From assembly GCF_004331955.1 (NCBI RefSeq), contig NZ_CP036532.1, positions 3,475,673 to 3,539,672 of the forward strand: a DNA stretch of 64,000 bases. The letters are read 5' to 3'. The stretch is from Roseitalea porphyridii (GTDB lineage: Bacteria; Pseudomonadota; Alphaproteobacteria; Rhizobiales; Rhizobiaceae). The translations under genes and the position numbers were made by a program. This document shows, piece after piece, positions 19,172 to 28,051 of this stretch; within the stretch, counting starts at the first letter, position 1; each line of letters starts with the position of its first letter. The notes under the pieces are model-generated. The model was not told the DNA's origin. It saw nothing but the letters and a program-made list of their open reading frames with translations, and ran no database searches.

Positions 19172-21745
19172 ATGCCGGCACAGCGCCACGACCGGGAACC
19201 GGGCCGCGACCACGGCCACGACGGAACGCTCGCCATGACCGGCGCGCCCGCACCGGGCACGATCGCCGAATGGCTCGCCCGGAAGACCCGGTTCGCCGTC
19301 GGCTGCGCGCTGTTCGCCTTCGGCGCGTTCCTGGTGCTGTCGCTTCTGAGCTGGGACGCCAACGATCCGAGCTTCAGCCACGCAACGGACGCCCCGGTGA
19401 CCAACTGGATGGGCGCGCCGGGCGCCGCCGCCGCCGACCTCGCCATGCAGTTCTTCGGCCTTGCCACGCTCGCCGCGCTCGTCCCGCTCGGCTTCTGGGC
19501 GCTCGCGCTCGTCGGCGGGGAACTGCCCTCCCGGCCGGCCCGGCGCGCGGGCCAGTGGTTCGCCGGAGCGCTTGCCGCCGCCGCCGCGATCGGATGCCTG
19601 CAACCCACGGCCGGCTGGCCATTGCCCTCCGGGCTCGGCGGAGCGCTCGGCGACATGGTGCTGCGCATACCGGGCACGTTCACCGGCGGCTATCCGACCG
19701 GCTGGTTCGCGCTGCTGCTGGGAGTGCTTTTCGCCGCCGCCGCGGTCTGGCTGCTGGCGCTTGCGAGTGGCCTGCGCCAGCCCGGCGAAATCGAGGACGA
19801 GGCAGTCGGCTTCGACGGCGAGGCCGACGAGGACGGACACGAATCCTACGTCACCATCGGCGCGGTCCTGCACGGCCTCTACGCACTGCGGGCCTCGATG
19901 CGCCGCTGGCTGCCTGCGGGCCTGCAGCGGCGGCGCGCCCCACGCCGCGAGCCCGCCGATCCGTTCGGCGAACCGAGGCTGGAGCCAGCCCTTGACGCAT
20001 CGAACGACGATGGTGCGCTGGACGATGTGGCGCCTGACACCTGGCAGGGCGCCGAGGACTGGGCGCCCCGTCCCGCGCCCGAACAGCCGGACGCCGCAAC
20101 GGCAATGCCCGTCGAGACGGACGCGGCCGGCCGCGTCGCCCAGCCCGCCCCGCCGCCGAAGCCGAGCGTGCGCGTCCAGCGCGAGGCGCAGCCCTCGCTG
20201 ATCAAGGACGGCGCGTTCGAACTGCCGCAGATCCACTATCTGGACGAACCCCGGAACGTCGTCCGGGACGAGACCCTGTCCGACGAGGCGCTCGAACAGA
20301 ACGCGCGCCTGCTCGAAGGCGTGCTCGAGGATTTCGGCGTGCGCGGCGAGATCATCCAGGTCCGGCCCGGCCCGGTCGTCACCCTCTATGAGCTCGAGCC
20401 GGCGCCCGGCATCAAGTCCTCGCGCGTGATCGGCCTTGCCGAGGACATCGCCCGCTCGATGAGCGCCATCGCCGCGCGCGTCGCCGTCGTGCCGGGCCGC
20501 AACGCGATCGGCATCGAACTGCCCAACGCCCGGCGCGAGACGGTCTATCTGCGCGAGCTGATCTCCTCGCAAAGCTACGACAAGTCCAAGGCCAAGCTCG
20601 CCCTGACGCTGGGCAAGACGATCAATGGCGAGGCGGTGATCGCCGATCTTGCCAAGATGCCGCACCTTCTGGTCGCCGGCACGACCGGCTCGGGCAAGTC
20701 GGTGGCCATCAACACGATGATCCTGTCGCTGCTCTACAAGATGACGCCCGACCAGTGCCGGCTGATCATGATCGATCCCAAGATGCTCGAACTGTCGGTC
20801 TATGACGGCATTCCGCACCTGCTCACGCCGGTGGTCACCGATCCCAAGAAGGCGGTCGTCGCGCTCAAATGGACGGTGCGCGAGATGGAGCAGCGCTACA
20901 AGAACATGTCCAAGCTGGGCGTGCGCAACATCGACGGCTTCAACACGCGCATCCGCGAGGCGCAACGAAAGGGCGAGGAACTCAGCCGCACCGTGCAGAC
21001 CGGCTTCGACCGGGAGACCGGCGAGGCGATCTACGAGACCGAGGCGCTCGACCTACACCCGATGCCCTACATCGTCGTCATCATCGACGAGATGGCCGAC
21101 CTGATGATGGTCGCCGGCAAGGACATCGAGGGCGCCGTGCAGCGCCTGGCGCAGATGGCCCGCGCCGCCGGCATCCACGTCATCATGGCAACACAGCGCC
21201 CCTCGGTCGACGTCATCACCGGCACGATCAAGGCGAACTTCCCCACGCGCATCTCCTTCCAGGTCACCTCGAAGATCGACAGCCGCACGATCCTGGGCGA
21301 GCAGGGCGCCGAGCAGCTTCTGGGCATGGGCGACATGCTCTACATGGCCGGCGGCGGCCGCATCCAGCGCGTGCACGGGCCGTTCGTCTCCGACGAGGAG
21401 GTCGAGACGATCGTCAACCACCTCAAGGCGCAGGGCGTGCCCGAATATCTCGACGCGGTCACCGAGGACGAGGACGAGGCCGACATGGGCGCGGACGGCG
21501 GCGGCGGATCCGGTTCGGGCGCAGACGATGACGGCGCCGATCCCTACGATCAGGCCGTGGCGATCGTCATCCGCGACCGCAAGGCCTCGACAAGCTACAT
21601 CCAGCGCCGGCTCGGCATCGGCTACAACCGCGCCGCCACGCTGATCGAGCGGATGGAGGACGAGGGCGTCATCGGGCCGGCCAACCATGCCGGCAAGCGC
21701 GAGATTCTCGTGCCCTCGGAAGAGGAACGGCTGGCCGGCGCGTAG
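19172..21745 (+). CDS. ftsK: DNA translocase FtsK
   Basis: Divisome-anchored motor that pumps chromosome ends across the closing septum. The 857-residue protein has four N-terminal membrane helices (about 41-60, 89-113, 128-143, 176-198), a linker rich in Ala/Pro/Glu (about 200-345), and the alpha/beta motor with Walker [10 protein letters not shown] near 501-509 and Walker [12 protein letters not shown]. The C-terminal gamma domain (about 790-850), with [20 protein letters not shown], is the KOPS-reading winged helix. The linker is short compared with E. coli. A second Met at 19238 (MTGAPAPG) is an alternative start; neither has a strong Shine-Dalgarno. Confidence 0.95.
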   Translation: MPAQRHDREPGRDHGHDGTLAMTGAPAPGTIAEWLARKTRFAVGCALFAFGAFLVLSLLSWDANDPSFSHATDAPVTNWMGAPGAAAADLAMQFFGLATLAALVPLGFWALALVGGELPSRPARRAGQWFAGALAAAAAIGCLQPTAGWPLPSGLGGALGDMVLRIPGTFTGGYPTGWFALLLGVLFAAAAVWLLALASGLRQPGEIEDEAVGFDGEADEDGHESYVTIGAVLHGLYALRASMRRWLPAGLQRRRAPRREPADPFGEPRLEPALDASNDDGALDDVAPDTWQGAEDWAPRPAPEQPDAATAMPVETDAAGRVAQPAPPPKPSVRVQREAQPSLIKDGAFELPQIHYLDEPRNVVRDETLSDEALEQNARLLEGVLEDFGVRGEIIQVRPGPVVTLYELEPAPGIKSSRVIGLAEDIARSMSAIAARVAVVPGRNAIGIELPNARRETVYLRELISSQSYDKSKAKLALTLGKTINGEAVIADLAKMPHLLVAGTTGSGKSVAINTMILSLLYKMTPDQCRLIMIDPKMLELSVYDGIPHLLTPVVTDPKKAVVALKWTVREMEQRYKNMSKLGVRNIDGFNTRIREAQRKGEELSRTVQTGFDRETGEAIYETEALDLHPMPYIVVIIDEMADLMMVAGKDIEGAVQRLAQMARAAGIHVIMATQRPSVDVITGTIKANFPTRISFQVTSKIDSRTILGEQGAEQLLGMGDMLYMAGGGRIQRVHGPFVSDEEVETIVNHLKAQGVPEYLDAVTEDEDEADMGADGGGGSGSGADDDGADPYDQAVAIVIRDRKASTSYIQRRLGIGYNRAATLIERMEDEGVIGPANHAGKREILVPSEEERLAGA

Positions 21746-21868
21746 CGTTTGCCGGGCAGCACTTCGTGTTTGCGTACACAGTCCGGCGTGCCCGCGCGCC
21801 ATAGTCAAGCCAAACTGTGCATCTAGCAGCACCGCAATCGAACGCATCGAGCAGACCGTGAACCGACC

Positions 21869-22528
21869 ATGACCCAGACCAATCGCACCGCAAGGCTCCT
21901 GCCGACCCGCCGCACCGCGCTGGCCCTGTCCGCCGGCAGCCTCTTCGCCATGGCCCTGCCCGGCACCGGCATCGCCCAGGCCTCGGGCGCCGCCCAGCAG
22001 ATCGCCGACCATTTCACCCGTGTCCGCACCATGATGGGCGAGTTCGTCCAGTTCGGCCCGAACGGCGAGCAGACGGGCGGCAAGTTCTTCATCGAGCGAC
22101 CGGGGCGGGTCCTGTTCCTCTATGAGGAGCCGTCCAACATCCGCGTCGTCGCAGACGGCCGGTCGGTCGTCGTCAACAACAAGAAGCTCGACACCTGGGA
22201 CGCCTATTCGCTCGGCCAGACCCCGCTCAAGCTCGTGCTCGCCGACCGGATCGACCTGAGCGACGGCAAGGTCAAGCAGGTCATCGAGGACGACGATCTG
22301 ACCACGATCGTCCTGCAGGACCGGCAGGTCTTCGGCGATTCGACGATCACCATGATGTTCGACCCGCAGAGCTACGATCTGCGCCAGTGGACCATCCGTG
22401 ACGCGCAGGGGAAGGACACCACGGTGATGATCTACAATGTGCGCGAGGGCGTGACCTTCGGCGACGGCACGTTCGACATCGACTATGGCCGGATCCGCAG
22501 AAGCCGGAACAATAACAACAACAACTGA
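21869..22528 (+). CDS. LolA-family outer-membrane lipoprotein carrier
   Basis: A 219-residue exported protein with a Tat-like signal (TRRTALALSAGSLFAMALPG, cleavage near GIAQA). The mature part matches the LolA/LolA-like half-barrel: DHFTRVRTMMGEFVQ, GKFFIERPGRVLFLYE, VVVNNKKLDTWDAYSLGQTPL in pieces. Such proteins ferry lipoproteins or lipids across the periplasm. The gene lies between ftsK and xth, the usual rhizobial position. The C-terminus ends in six Asn encoded by an AAC/AAT run (22510-22527), an odd low-complexity tail. Whether it is the canonical LolA or a paralogue cannot be judged here. Confidence 0.85.
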   Translation: MTQTNRTARLLPTRRTALALSAGSLFAMALPGTGIAQASGAAQQIADHFTRVRTMMGEFVQFGPNGEQTGGKFFIERPGRVLFLYEEPSNIRVVADGRSVVVNNKKLDTWDAYSLGQTPLKLVLADRIDLSDGKVKQVIEDDDLTTIVLQDRQVFGDSTITMMFDPQSYDLRQWTIRDAQGKDTTVMIYNVREGVTFGDGTFDIDYGRIRRSRNNNNNN

Positions 22529-22647
22529 ATTGGCGCCGGCGGCGCCATCAATCTGTGCGTAGCGGCGGGCCGGGCCGGTCCGCCGCTTGTCATCTGCGGC
22601 CATGACGGCGACAAGGCGGCCAGACGCTCCGATCATCCGGCCAGGCC

Positions 22648-23463
22648 ATGTCCCGCTCCGACAGCTTCACCATCGCCACCTGGAACATCAACTCGGTCCG
22701 GCTGCGCCGGGGCCTTGTCGAATCCTTCCTGACCACGCACGCGCCGGACGTTCTGTGCCTTCAGGAGACCAAGTGCCTGAACGACCAGTTCCCGGCCAAG
22801 GCGTTCGCCAGGCTCGGCTACGAGCATGTCGCGCTGAACGGCCAGAAGGCCTATCACGGCGTCGCGACGCTCTCACGCATCCCCTTTGCCACGGTCGATC
22901 GGCGCGATTTCTGCCAGATGGGTGATTCGCGCCATGTGGAGACCACGGTCGACGTCGCCGGGACGCGGCTGCGCATTCACAATTTCTACGTCCCGGCCGG
23001 CGGCGACGAGCCCGACCCCGCGATCAATCCCAAATTCGCCCACAAGCTGCAGTTCCTCGACGAAATGCGCCAGATCACCACCGGCACCGGCGAGCACGAT
23101 GCGGCGCTGCTCGTCGGCGACCTCAACGTCGCCCCGCTCGAGAACGATGTCTGGTCGCACCGGCAACTGCTCCGGGTGGTCAGCCATACGCCGGTCGAGA
23201 CCGGGACGCTCGAGGACATGCGAACCGGAGCGGGTTGGTCAGACCTGATGCGCCTGCGCGTGCCGCCCAGCGAGAAGCTGTTCACCTGGTGGAGCTACCG
23301 CGCGCGCGACTGGGCCGCATCGAACCGCGGCCGCCGCCTCGATCACATCTGGGGCTCGCACGCGCTCGAGGGCGCATTGGCCGACATGAGCGTGCTCACC
23401 GAGGCGCGCGGCTGGGAGAAGCCGTCCGATCACGTGCCGGTCGTGGCGCGCTTCGCCCTTTGA
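22648..23463 (+). CDS. xthA: Exodeoxyribonuclease III (AP endonuclease)
   Basis: Cleaves at abasic sites and removes 3'-blocking groups in base-excision repair. The 271-residue protein has the endonuclease/exonuclease/phosphatase fold with all signatures: ATWNINS (Asn metal/phosphate site), LCLQETK with E40, the NFYVPAGGDEPDP loop, VGDLNVAPLENDVW (catalytic Asp-Asn), LDHIWGS and the C-terminal PSDHVPVVA His. Length and motif spacing are normal. It is 118 nt after the LolA-like gene on the same strand and convergent with the cNMP-binding gene. Confidence 0.95.
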   Translation: MSRSDSFTIATWNINSVRLRRGLVESFLTTHAPDVLCLQETKCLNDQFPAKAFARLGYEHVALNGQKAYHGVATLSRIPFATVDRRDFCQMGDSRHVETTVDVAGTRLRIHNFYVPAGGDEPDPAINPKFAHKLQFLDEMRQITTGTGEHDAALLVGDLNVAPLENDVWSHRQLLRVVSHTPVETGTLEDMRTGAGWSDLMRLRVPPSEKLFTWWSYRARDWAASNRGRRLDHIWGSHALEGALADMSVLTEARGWEKPSDHVPVVARFAL

Positions 23464-23481
23464 GTGCCTGCGACCGGACGC

Positions 23482-23949
23482 TCACAGGCCGGGCGCATCC
23501 CGGAAGCCGCGCTCGACCCGCTCGATGTCCTTCAAGAGCCGCTTGAGATCACCGGCAAGCTGGGCGTGGATCGCCATCGCCGTCTGCGGATACTCGGCCA
23601 ACATCCGCCGGAACAGCGAGCGGCTGATCCGCAACACCTCGCTGTCCGTCTCGGTGCGTGCCGAGGTCATCCAGTTCGTTTCGGTGATCAGCGCCAGCTG
23701 GCCGAGAACCATGCCCGGCCCCGCCGTCATCACGCGCTGCTCGCCGCGATCGGTGTGACGGATCAGGGCGATCGCGCCCACATCGACGATGAAACCGCAG
23801 TCGGCGCGTTCGTCCTGCCGGAACAGCGTGCGGCCCGCCGCAAAGCGCAGCCGCTCGGCGCCAAAGGCCAGAAGGCGCAGCTGCTCGGTGCTGAGATCCT
23901 CGAAGAGCCGCGCCGCCGACAGGGCGGCAATATCGTCGTTGAGCGTCAC
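23482..23949 (-). CDS. Cyclic nucleotide-binding (cNMP) domain protein
   Basis: A 155-residue single-domain protein of the CAP/CRP effector-binding fold with no DNA-binding domain. The jelly-roll includes AAGRTLFRQDERADCGFIVDVGAIALI in pieces and the phosphate-binding-cassette region GPGMVLGQLALITETNWMTSARTETDSEV in pieces, where GQLALI and SARTET replace the GE-L/RTA-type cassette, so the ligand is uncertain. The C-terminal helix (LAGDLKRLLKDIERVE) could make it a dimer. In rhizobial genomes such a gene sits between xth and the CenR-like regulator; its role is unknown to me. Confidence 0.85.
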   Translation of the reverse strand: MTLNDDIAALSAARLFEDLSTEQLRLLAFGAERLRFAAGRTLFRQDERADCGFIVDVGAIALIRHTDRGEQRVMTAGPGMVLGQLALITETNWMTSARTETDSEVLRISRSLFRRMLAEYPQTAMAIHAQLAGDLKRLLKDIERVERGFRDAPGL

Positions 23950-24095
23950 CGATCCGCCTGCGCCTCGCCATGCGTGGTCGCGTTGCTGTTACATGACGGG
24001 TAATCGATTGGAAAGCTTGCCGGTTCCGCCACGCCAATTCGCGTGTGGACAGCCGCCGGACCCCCGACGGCGTGCGTCCGTTTCCGAACAGCGCG

Positions 24096-24779
24096 TCAGG
24101 GGACCAGCTTGTAGCCGCCGCTCTCGGTGACCAGGATCGCCGCGTTGGACGGATCGGCCTCGATCTTCTGGCGCAACCGGTAGACATGGGTCTCCAGCGT
24201 GTGCGTGGTCACCCCGGAATTGTAGCCCCAGACCTCCTCGAGCAGCGTGTCGCGGGTGACCACCTGCGCACCGCTGCGATAGAGGTACTTGATGATCGAG
24301 GCTTCCTTCTCGGTCAGCCGGATCTTGCGGCCGTTGCCGTCGACCAGCATTTTCTGGCTCGGCGTGAAGGTGTAGGGGCCGACCGCGAAGGTCGCGTCCT
24401 CGCTCTGCTCGTGCTGGCGAAGCTGCGCGCGGATGCGGGCCAGCAGGACGGCGAACTTGAACGGCTTGGTGACATAGTCGTTGGCGCCGGCCTCCAGACC
24501 CAGGATCGTGTCCGAATCGGTGTCATGGCCGGTCAGCATGATGATCGGCGCCTTGAAGCCGCCCTTGCGCAGGATCTTGACCGCCTCGCGCCCGTCCATG
24601 TCGGGCAGGCCGACATCCATGACGACCAGATCGATCATCGCGCCGCGCGCCGCCTCGATCCCCTTGGCCGCGGCCGCCGCCTGCAGGACCTCGAACTCCT
24701 CGTAGAGCGACAATTGCTCGACCAGCACTTCGCGCAGATCGTCATCGTCGTCGACCAGCAGCAGCGTTCGCTTCGTCAT
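24096..24779 (-). CDS. OmpR-family response regulator, CenR/OtpR-like
   Basis: A 227-residue winged-helix response regulator. The receiver has LLLVDDDDDLRE, phosphoacceptor Asp in VVMDVGLPDMDG, the conserved MLTGHD and YVTKPFKFAVLLARIRAQLRQHEQSE in pieces. The output domain has LTEKEASIIKYLYR and the recognition helix THTLETHVYRLRQKIE. The unusual receiver-linker sequence and ending TESGGYKLVP match the alphaproteobacterial CenR (Caulobacter) / OtpR (Brucella) envelope regulator as I remember it. The cognate kinase is not adjacent. The Shine-Dalgarno AGAGGTG supports this start. Confidence 0.85.
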   Translation of the reverse strand: MTKRTLLLVDDDDDLREVLVEQLSLYEEFEVLQAAAAAKGIEAARGAMIDLVVMDVGLPDMDGREAVKILRKGGFKAPIIMLTGHDTDSDTILGLEAGANDYVTKPFKFAVLLARIRAQLRQHEQSEDATFAVGPYTFTPSQKMLVDGNGRKIRLTEKEASIIKYLYRSGAQVVTRDTLLEEVWGYNSGVTTHTLETHVYRLRQKIEADPSNAAILVTESGGYKLVP

Positions 24780-24922
24780 GAATCACCTCTGGCTACGCCC
24801 CGGCACGGCCGCGGCTCTGCGCGTGTCTTTTGACATCTTAATGGCATTCGTGATCTCAACAAATGCTCAACTTTGCGTGTCCGGCGCGTCAGCGCGCCGC
24901 CGTTTTCGAGGCAGCCGGGTCC

Positions 24923-25450
24923 ATGATCGCCACCGTCACCCTCCATCGTGCGCCCGGCCATCGCCAGCGTGGGGTGCTCAAGGCGGGCCCGCGCGTGCTG
25001 CCCTGTGCCCTGGGGCGTGGCGGCCCGGGCGTGCTCAAGCGCGAGGGCGACGGCGTCACTCCGGCCGGCGGTCCATTGCGTCCGCTCTGGGGCTACTGGC
25101 GCGCCGACCGTGGACCCCGTCCGACCACCGCGCTTCGGATGATCCCGACCCGCGCCGACGACGGCTGGTGCGATGCGCCGGCCCACCCGGCCTACAACCG
25201 CCCCGTCCGGCTGCCGTTCGCCGCCTCGCACGAGACCATGTGGCGGACCGATGCCCTCTACGACATCTGCATCGTGCTCGACTGGAACATGGAGCCGGGA
25301 AGAGCGCGCGATCGCGGCTCGGCCATCTTCGCCCATCTTGCGAAGGACGGCTATCCGCCGACCGAGGGCTGCATCGCGCTCGCGCGGCGGGACATGGTCT
25401 GGTTGCTCGCCCGCATCGACCGGCGCACGCAGGTGAGCGTCAGCGCGTGA
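24923..25450 (+). CDS. L,D-transpeptidase (YkuD) family protein
   Basis: A 175-residue protein with the YkuD catalytic fold: IVLDWN, then RGSAIFAHLAKDGYPPTEGCIALARRDM in pieces, where GCIAL carries the nucleophilic Cys and the preceding GSAIFAH the His. The canonical HGT/HGS is replaced by DRGSAIF. No signal peptide or LysM/PG-binding domain is visible in the chosen start (MIATVTLHRAPGHR), nor in the upstream in-frame extension to 24863. It may be a cytosolic or unconventionally exported variant. It is divergent from the CenR-like gene and convergent with the DUF1761 gene with no spacer. Confidence 0.82.
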   Translation: MIATVTLHRAPGHRQRGVLKAGPRVLPCALGRGGPGVLKREGDGVTPAGGPLRPLWGYWRADRGPRPTTALRMIPTRADDGWCDAPAHPAYNRPVRLPFAASHETMWRTDALYDICIVLDWNMEPGRARDRGSAIFAHLAKDGYPPTEGCIALARRDMVWLLARIDRRTQVSVSA

Positions 25451-25858
25451 TCACACGCCGATCAGCCCGATCACCGCGCCCATCACCACCGCGACGAGCA
25501 GCCAGTGCAGCCCGTCGATCAGCGTCAGGTCCCAACCATCGTTCTGGTAGCGGTGATTGATCGTCATCGTCGTCGCCATGAAGCCGGCCCAGACGAAGAG
25601 GCCCGAAATGACGCCGTTGCGCAGCGTTACCTGCCCGTCGCCGAGATGTCCGATCAGCCCGGCCAGCACGAACGCCATCACCAGCAGGCAGACGAACGTC
25701 ATCGCGAAAAGGGCGGGACCGAACGCGGCGTCCTCCACGGCGATGCCCGCCGCGCGCATCCAGGGCTTGGAAAGCGTACCGTAATAGACCGCGCCGACGA
25801 TGAATGCCGCCACGGTCGCCGCCAGCACGGCCCAGAGGTTGATTCCGCCAAAATCCAT
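25451..25858 (-). CDS. DUF1761 four-helix membrane protein
   Basis: A 135-residue integral membrane protein with four predicted helices (about 6-28, 50-70, 82-103, 115-134). The N-terminal INLWAVLAATVAAFIVGAVYYG and the LSKPWMRAAGI loop fit the DUF1761 family, whose function is unknown. The start at 25858 has a perfectly placed GGAGGG Shine-Dalgarno; the upstream in-frame Met at 25879 does not. Its stop abuts the stop of the L,D-transpeptidase gene on the other strand. Confidence 0.8.
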   Translation of the reverse strand: MDFGGINLWAVLAATVAAFIVGAVYYGTLSKPWMRAAGIAVEDAAFGPALFAMTFVCLLVMAFVLAGLIGHLGDGQVTLRNGVISGLFVWAGFMATTMTINHRYQNDGWDLTLIDGLHWLLVAVVMGAVIGLIGV

Positions 25859-26007
25859 CGCACCCTCCCGGACACACAAGGCACAAAAGCACCGGCCCCG
25901 GCCCCGCGCAAGACGCGCCGGCGCACCGCCGCCAGTTTTCGCTTGCCCAACAGCCGCGAACCAGTCACCGTGGGCGCGTGTTCAACGCTATGAAAGGAGG
26001 TGATCCG

Positions 26008-26073
26008 ATGTCGAGTGGTTCCATGGGTCCGGTTCGGTCTTTGCGGGTCATCATCCGTTGGAGCAGCCTCTGA
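26008..26073 (+). CDS. 21-residue small ORF with full-length Shine-Dalgarno
   Basis: ATG at 26008, TGA at 26071-26073. The product begins MSSGSMGPVR and ends IRWSSL; it is basic, with one Trp. It is preceded by AAAGGAGGTGATCC (25993-26006), complementary over all 14 nt to the usual 3' end of 16S rRNA. A second in-frame ATG at 25990 lies inside that element and would give 27 residues. I recognise no family. The strong ribosome-binding element and downstream terminator argue that it is expressed. Confidence 0.55.
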   Translation: MSSGSMGPVRSLRVIIRWSSL

Positions 26074-26153
26074 CGGCGTGACAGTCCCGTGCAGCCGGTG
26101 CGGGCGCCCGATGCGCCCTCGGCCTGACGGCCGGCCGGAGACATGAATTGCGG

Positions 26154-26186
26154 AAAGGGCCGTCCGGTTGCCGGATGGCCCTTTTT
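26154..26186 (+). terminator. Strong Rho-independent terminator after the small ORF
   Basis: A 14-bp stem (26154-26167 with 26171-26184, one G-U wobble) and a TTG loop, running into T82-T86 of 26100. It ends the short unit, and lies 17 nt before the stop of the VWA gene on the other strand. Confidence 0.9.
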
Positions 26187-26202
26187 CGTGCGGACCGATC
26201 GC

Positions 26203-27480
26203 TCAGTTGATCAGCGTCAGGCCGGTGATGTCCTCGGCGATCGCCGCGAACGCGTCCTCCAGCTGGTCACTGTCGGTGGCATTGAAGAAGAAGGTCGATT
26301 CGGCGGTGTCCGGATTGGCGCAGTCCTTCATGAGGGCCGCCGCCTTCGCCGGCGCGGCGAACGCGATCGTGTAGACCTTTATGCCGTCATCCTTCATCGA
26401 ATCGCACAGCTTGCGCGCATAAAGGTTCGACTGCGCCTGTCCCGGCGTGTTGCACCACTTTCCGCTCGACGGATGCGTGTTGAAGATGCCGTCGGTCATG
26501 ATGATGGCGTACTTGCGCGTGCCGGGCGCGAACGGGCCCGCGTCCGAGCCTGCCGGCCAAGCCGAATTCCATTCCGGCGCCAGCATGTAGTAGGACCAGG
26601 CGATTGCGATATGGCCGGCCGTGCAGCCACCGGTGCCGAACGCGTTGATGCGGCTCTTGAGCAGCGCGGCGTTGTCGGTCATCGGCAGGATCTCGGCGCC
26701 GGGACAATCCTTGGTGCCGCCGACCGGATGCAGCGGGCTCGCGAAGTCACGCTCGTAGCGCTTCGGTCCGGTGCGTTCGTAGACGCAGCCGTTCGAAGAA
26801 CCGGTATAGTTGATCTCGTCGATGACCGGGCTTGCGTCGACGGTCGCGGCATAGGGCACGAGCCCGATACGCACGCGCTCATCGGCGCCCGGCGCCGCGA
26901 ACATCATGTCGATGGCCTTGGTCGCCGCCTTCTTTAGCCCCTGCATGCGCGTCTCGCCGGAGGCGGGTATCCATGTCGCCATCGACCCGGTGATGTCGAG
27001 CGCCATCGCCACTTCGATCTGCGTGTTCGAGAACTGCGCCTTGGCATCGGTGGAGACGACTCGCTCGCTGGCCGAGATCAGCTTGGTCAGCGTCATCGGA
27101 ACGCGGATCGAGGCCTCGACCAGAAGCGTCTTGGCCGCCGGGTCGACGACCACCTTGTCGATTTGGACGGGCTCGCCGGCCAGTTCGCCCTCGTCGATAT
27201 TGGCCAGTACGTACGCGGTGACGACCTCTTCGGCCTCGTCCTCGGTGATCGTGCCGAGTGTGATGTTGCGCGTGGTCGACAGAACCGCCGCATCGACGGC
27301 CTGGTTCAGCCGGACCTTGGCGGACGAAAGACGCGAATAGTCGAGCGCCATGCCCGCCGCCGAGATCAGCACCAGGCTGCTCAATCCGAACAGGGCCGCG
27401 AAATTGCCGCCACGGTCCGCCGCGAAGGCGCGGCCGGCGGCGACGAGCGGCGAGAGACGGCGTGCAACGATCGTGCGCAT
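26203..27480 (-). CDS. TadG-like membrane-anchored VWA domain protein
   Basis: A 425-residue protein of the TadE/TadG family. A positive N-terminus and one membrane segment (about 28-48, FAALFGLSSLVLISAAGMAL) precede DYSRLSSAKVRLNQAVDAAVL, typical of Tad pseudopilin-like proteins. A von Willebrand A domain then runs from about residue 150 to the end, with the MIDAS-like VAMALDITGSM and later IIMTDGIFNTH. Several Cys in the VWA part suggest periplasmic or surface disulfides. The start at 27480 has a GGAGG Shine-Dalgarno; the upstream in-frame Met does not. No tad machinery genes are nearby. Confidence 0.85.
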   Translation of the reverse strand: MRTIVARRLSPLVAAGRAFAADRGGNFAALFGLSSLVLISAAGMALDYSRLSSAKVRLNQAVDAAVLSTTRNITLGTITEDEAEEVVTAYVLANIDEGELAGEPVQIDKVVVDPAAKTLLVEASIRVPMTLTKLISASERVVSTDAKAQFSNTQIEVAMALDITGSMATWIPASGETRMQGLKKAATKAIDMMFAAPGADERVRIGLVPYAATVDASPVIDEINYTGSSNGCVYERTGPKRYERDFASPLHPVGGTKDCPGAEILPMTDNAALLKSRINAFGTGGCTAGHIAIAWSYYMLAPEWNSAWPAGSDAGPFAPGTRKYAIIMTDGIFNTHPSSGKWCNTPGQAQSNLYARKLCDSMKDDGIKVYTIAFAAPAKAAALMKDCANPDTAESTFFFNATDSDQLEDAFAAIAEDITGLTLIN

Positions 27481-27683
27481 GGATAGCCTCCGTTTGGCTG
27501 CGCACGATGGAGGCGGGCGATTACCAATTTGCTGCCTGAAGGCGGCGCATCCGCCCGCGATCGGGCAAATCGGGGCGTTTCGGGCACTTATGTGTCGCAA
27601 TGGTTGCGGCGGCACTGCCGGCGCGCCGGCAATTTGCGTCCGCCCGTTAACCGATCGTCAGGATCTGCAGCGGCGCGCCGGGA

Positions 27684-27932
27684 TCAGAAATCGATGGCGA
27701 TGCCCTTGATCTCCCAGTCGCCGAACCGGGCGGGATCCTTGCCGCCGCGCCCGCCATATTCCTTCTGCGCCTCGGCCTGCTGCCGGTCGAATTCGGTCCG
27801 ACGGGCTTCGGCTTCCCTGAGCGCACGCTGCGCGGCGGGCGGCAGGTCCTCGAAACGGCGCGCGGGCGGCTCGGGCGCCTCGGCCGGTTCCGCCGCGCCG
27901 GGTTCTCCTGCCTGCCTGTCGGTCTGTGTCAT
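27684..27932 (-). CDS. SDHAF4-like (DUF1674) succinate dehydrogenase assembly factor
   Basis: An 82-residue small soluble protein. The C-terminal block [23 protein letters not shown], quoted here in pieces ([21 protein letters not shown]), is the hallmark of DUF1674, the family of mitochondrial SDH assembly factor 4, which binds flavinylated SDH subunit A. The N-terminal half is Pro/Ala/Glu-rich and variable. GGAGAAG precedes the start. It is divergent from htpX. The bacterial role is by homology only. Confidence 0.85.
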   Translation of the reverse strand: MTQTDRQAGEPGAAEPAEAPEPPARRFEDLPPAAQRALREAEARRTEFDRQQAEAQKEYGGRGGKDPARFGDWEIKGIAIDF

Positions 27933-28051
27933 CGTCGCTTCTCCGGCCTGTCCTCATTGAAAACGGGGGCTGCCTCGTCCATCTATATGGCGGTCGCCGG
28001 ACCTGCGTCCAGCGGCCCTCTGGTCCATTTTCGACATGCGGAGCTGACACG

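Larger units (their letters stand above)
25990..26186 (+). ncRNA. Short structured transcription unit with embedded small ORF
   Basis: Between DUF1761 and the VWA gene lies a compact unit: a 14-nt anti-SD-complementary stretch (25993-26006), a 21-codon ORF (26008-26073), a hairpin GGGCGC/GCGCCC (26102-26118), a hairpin GGCC/GGCC (26121-26132) and a strong terminator (26154-26186). No promoter was convincing by eye. It may be a small protein mRNA, a dual-function RNA or a regulatory RNA; the sequence alone does not decide. Confidence 0.5.

Noticed and set aside
25993..26006. Possible fragment of a 16S rRNA gene (anti-sense of its 3' end)
   Set aside because: The identity stops after 14 nt; the following bases do not continue as the complement of 16S rRNA. 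It is better read as a Shine-Dalgarno element.
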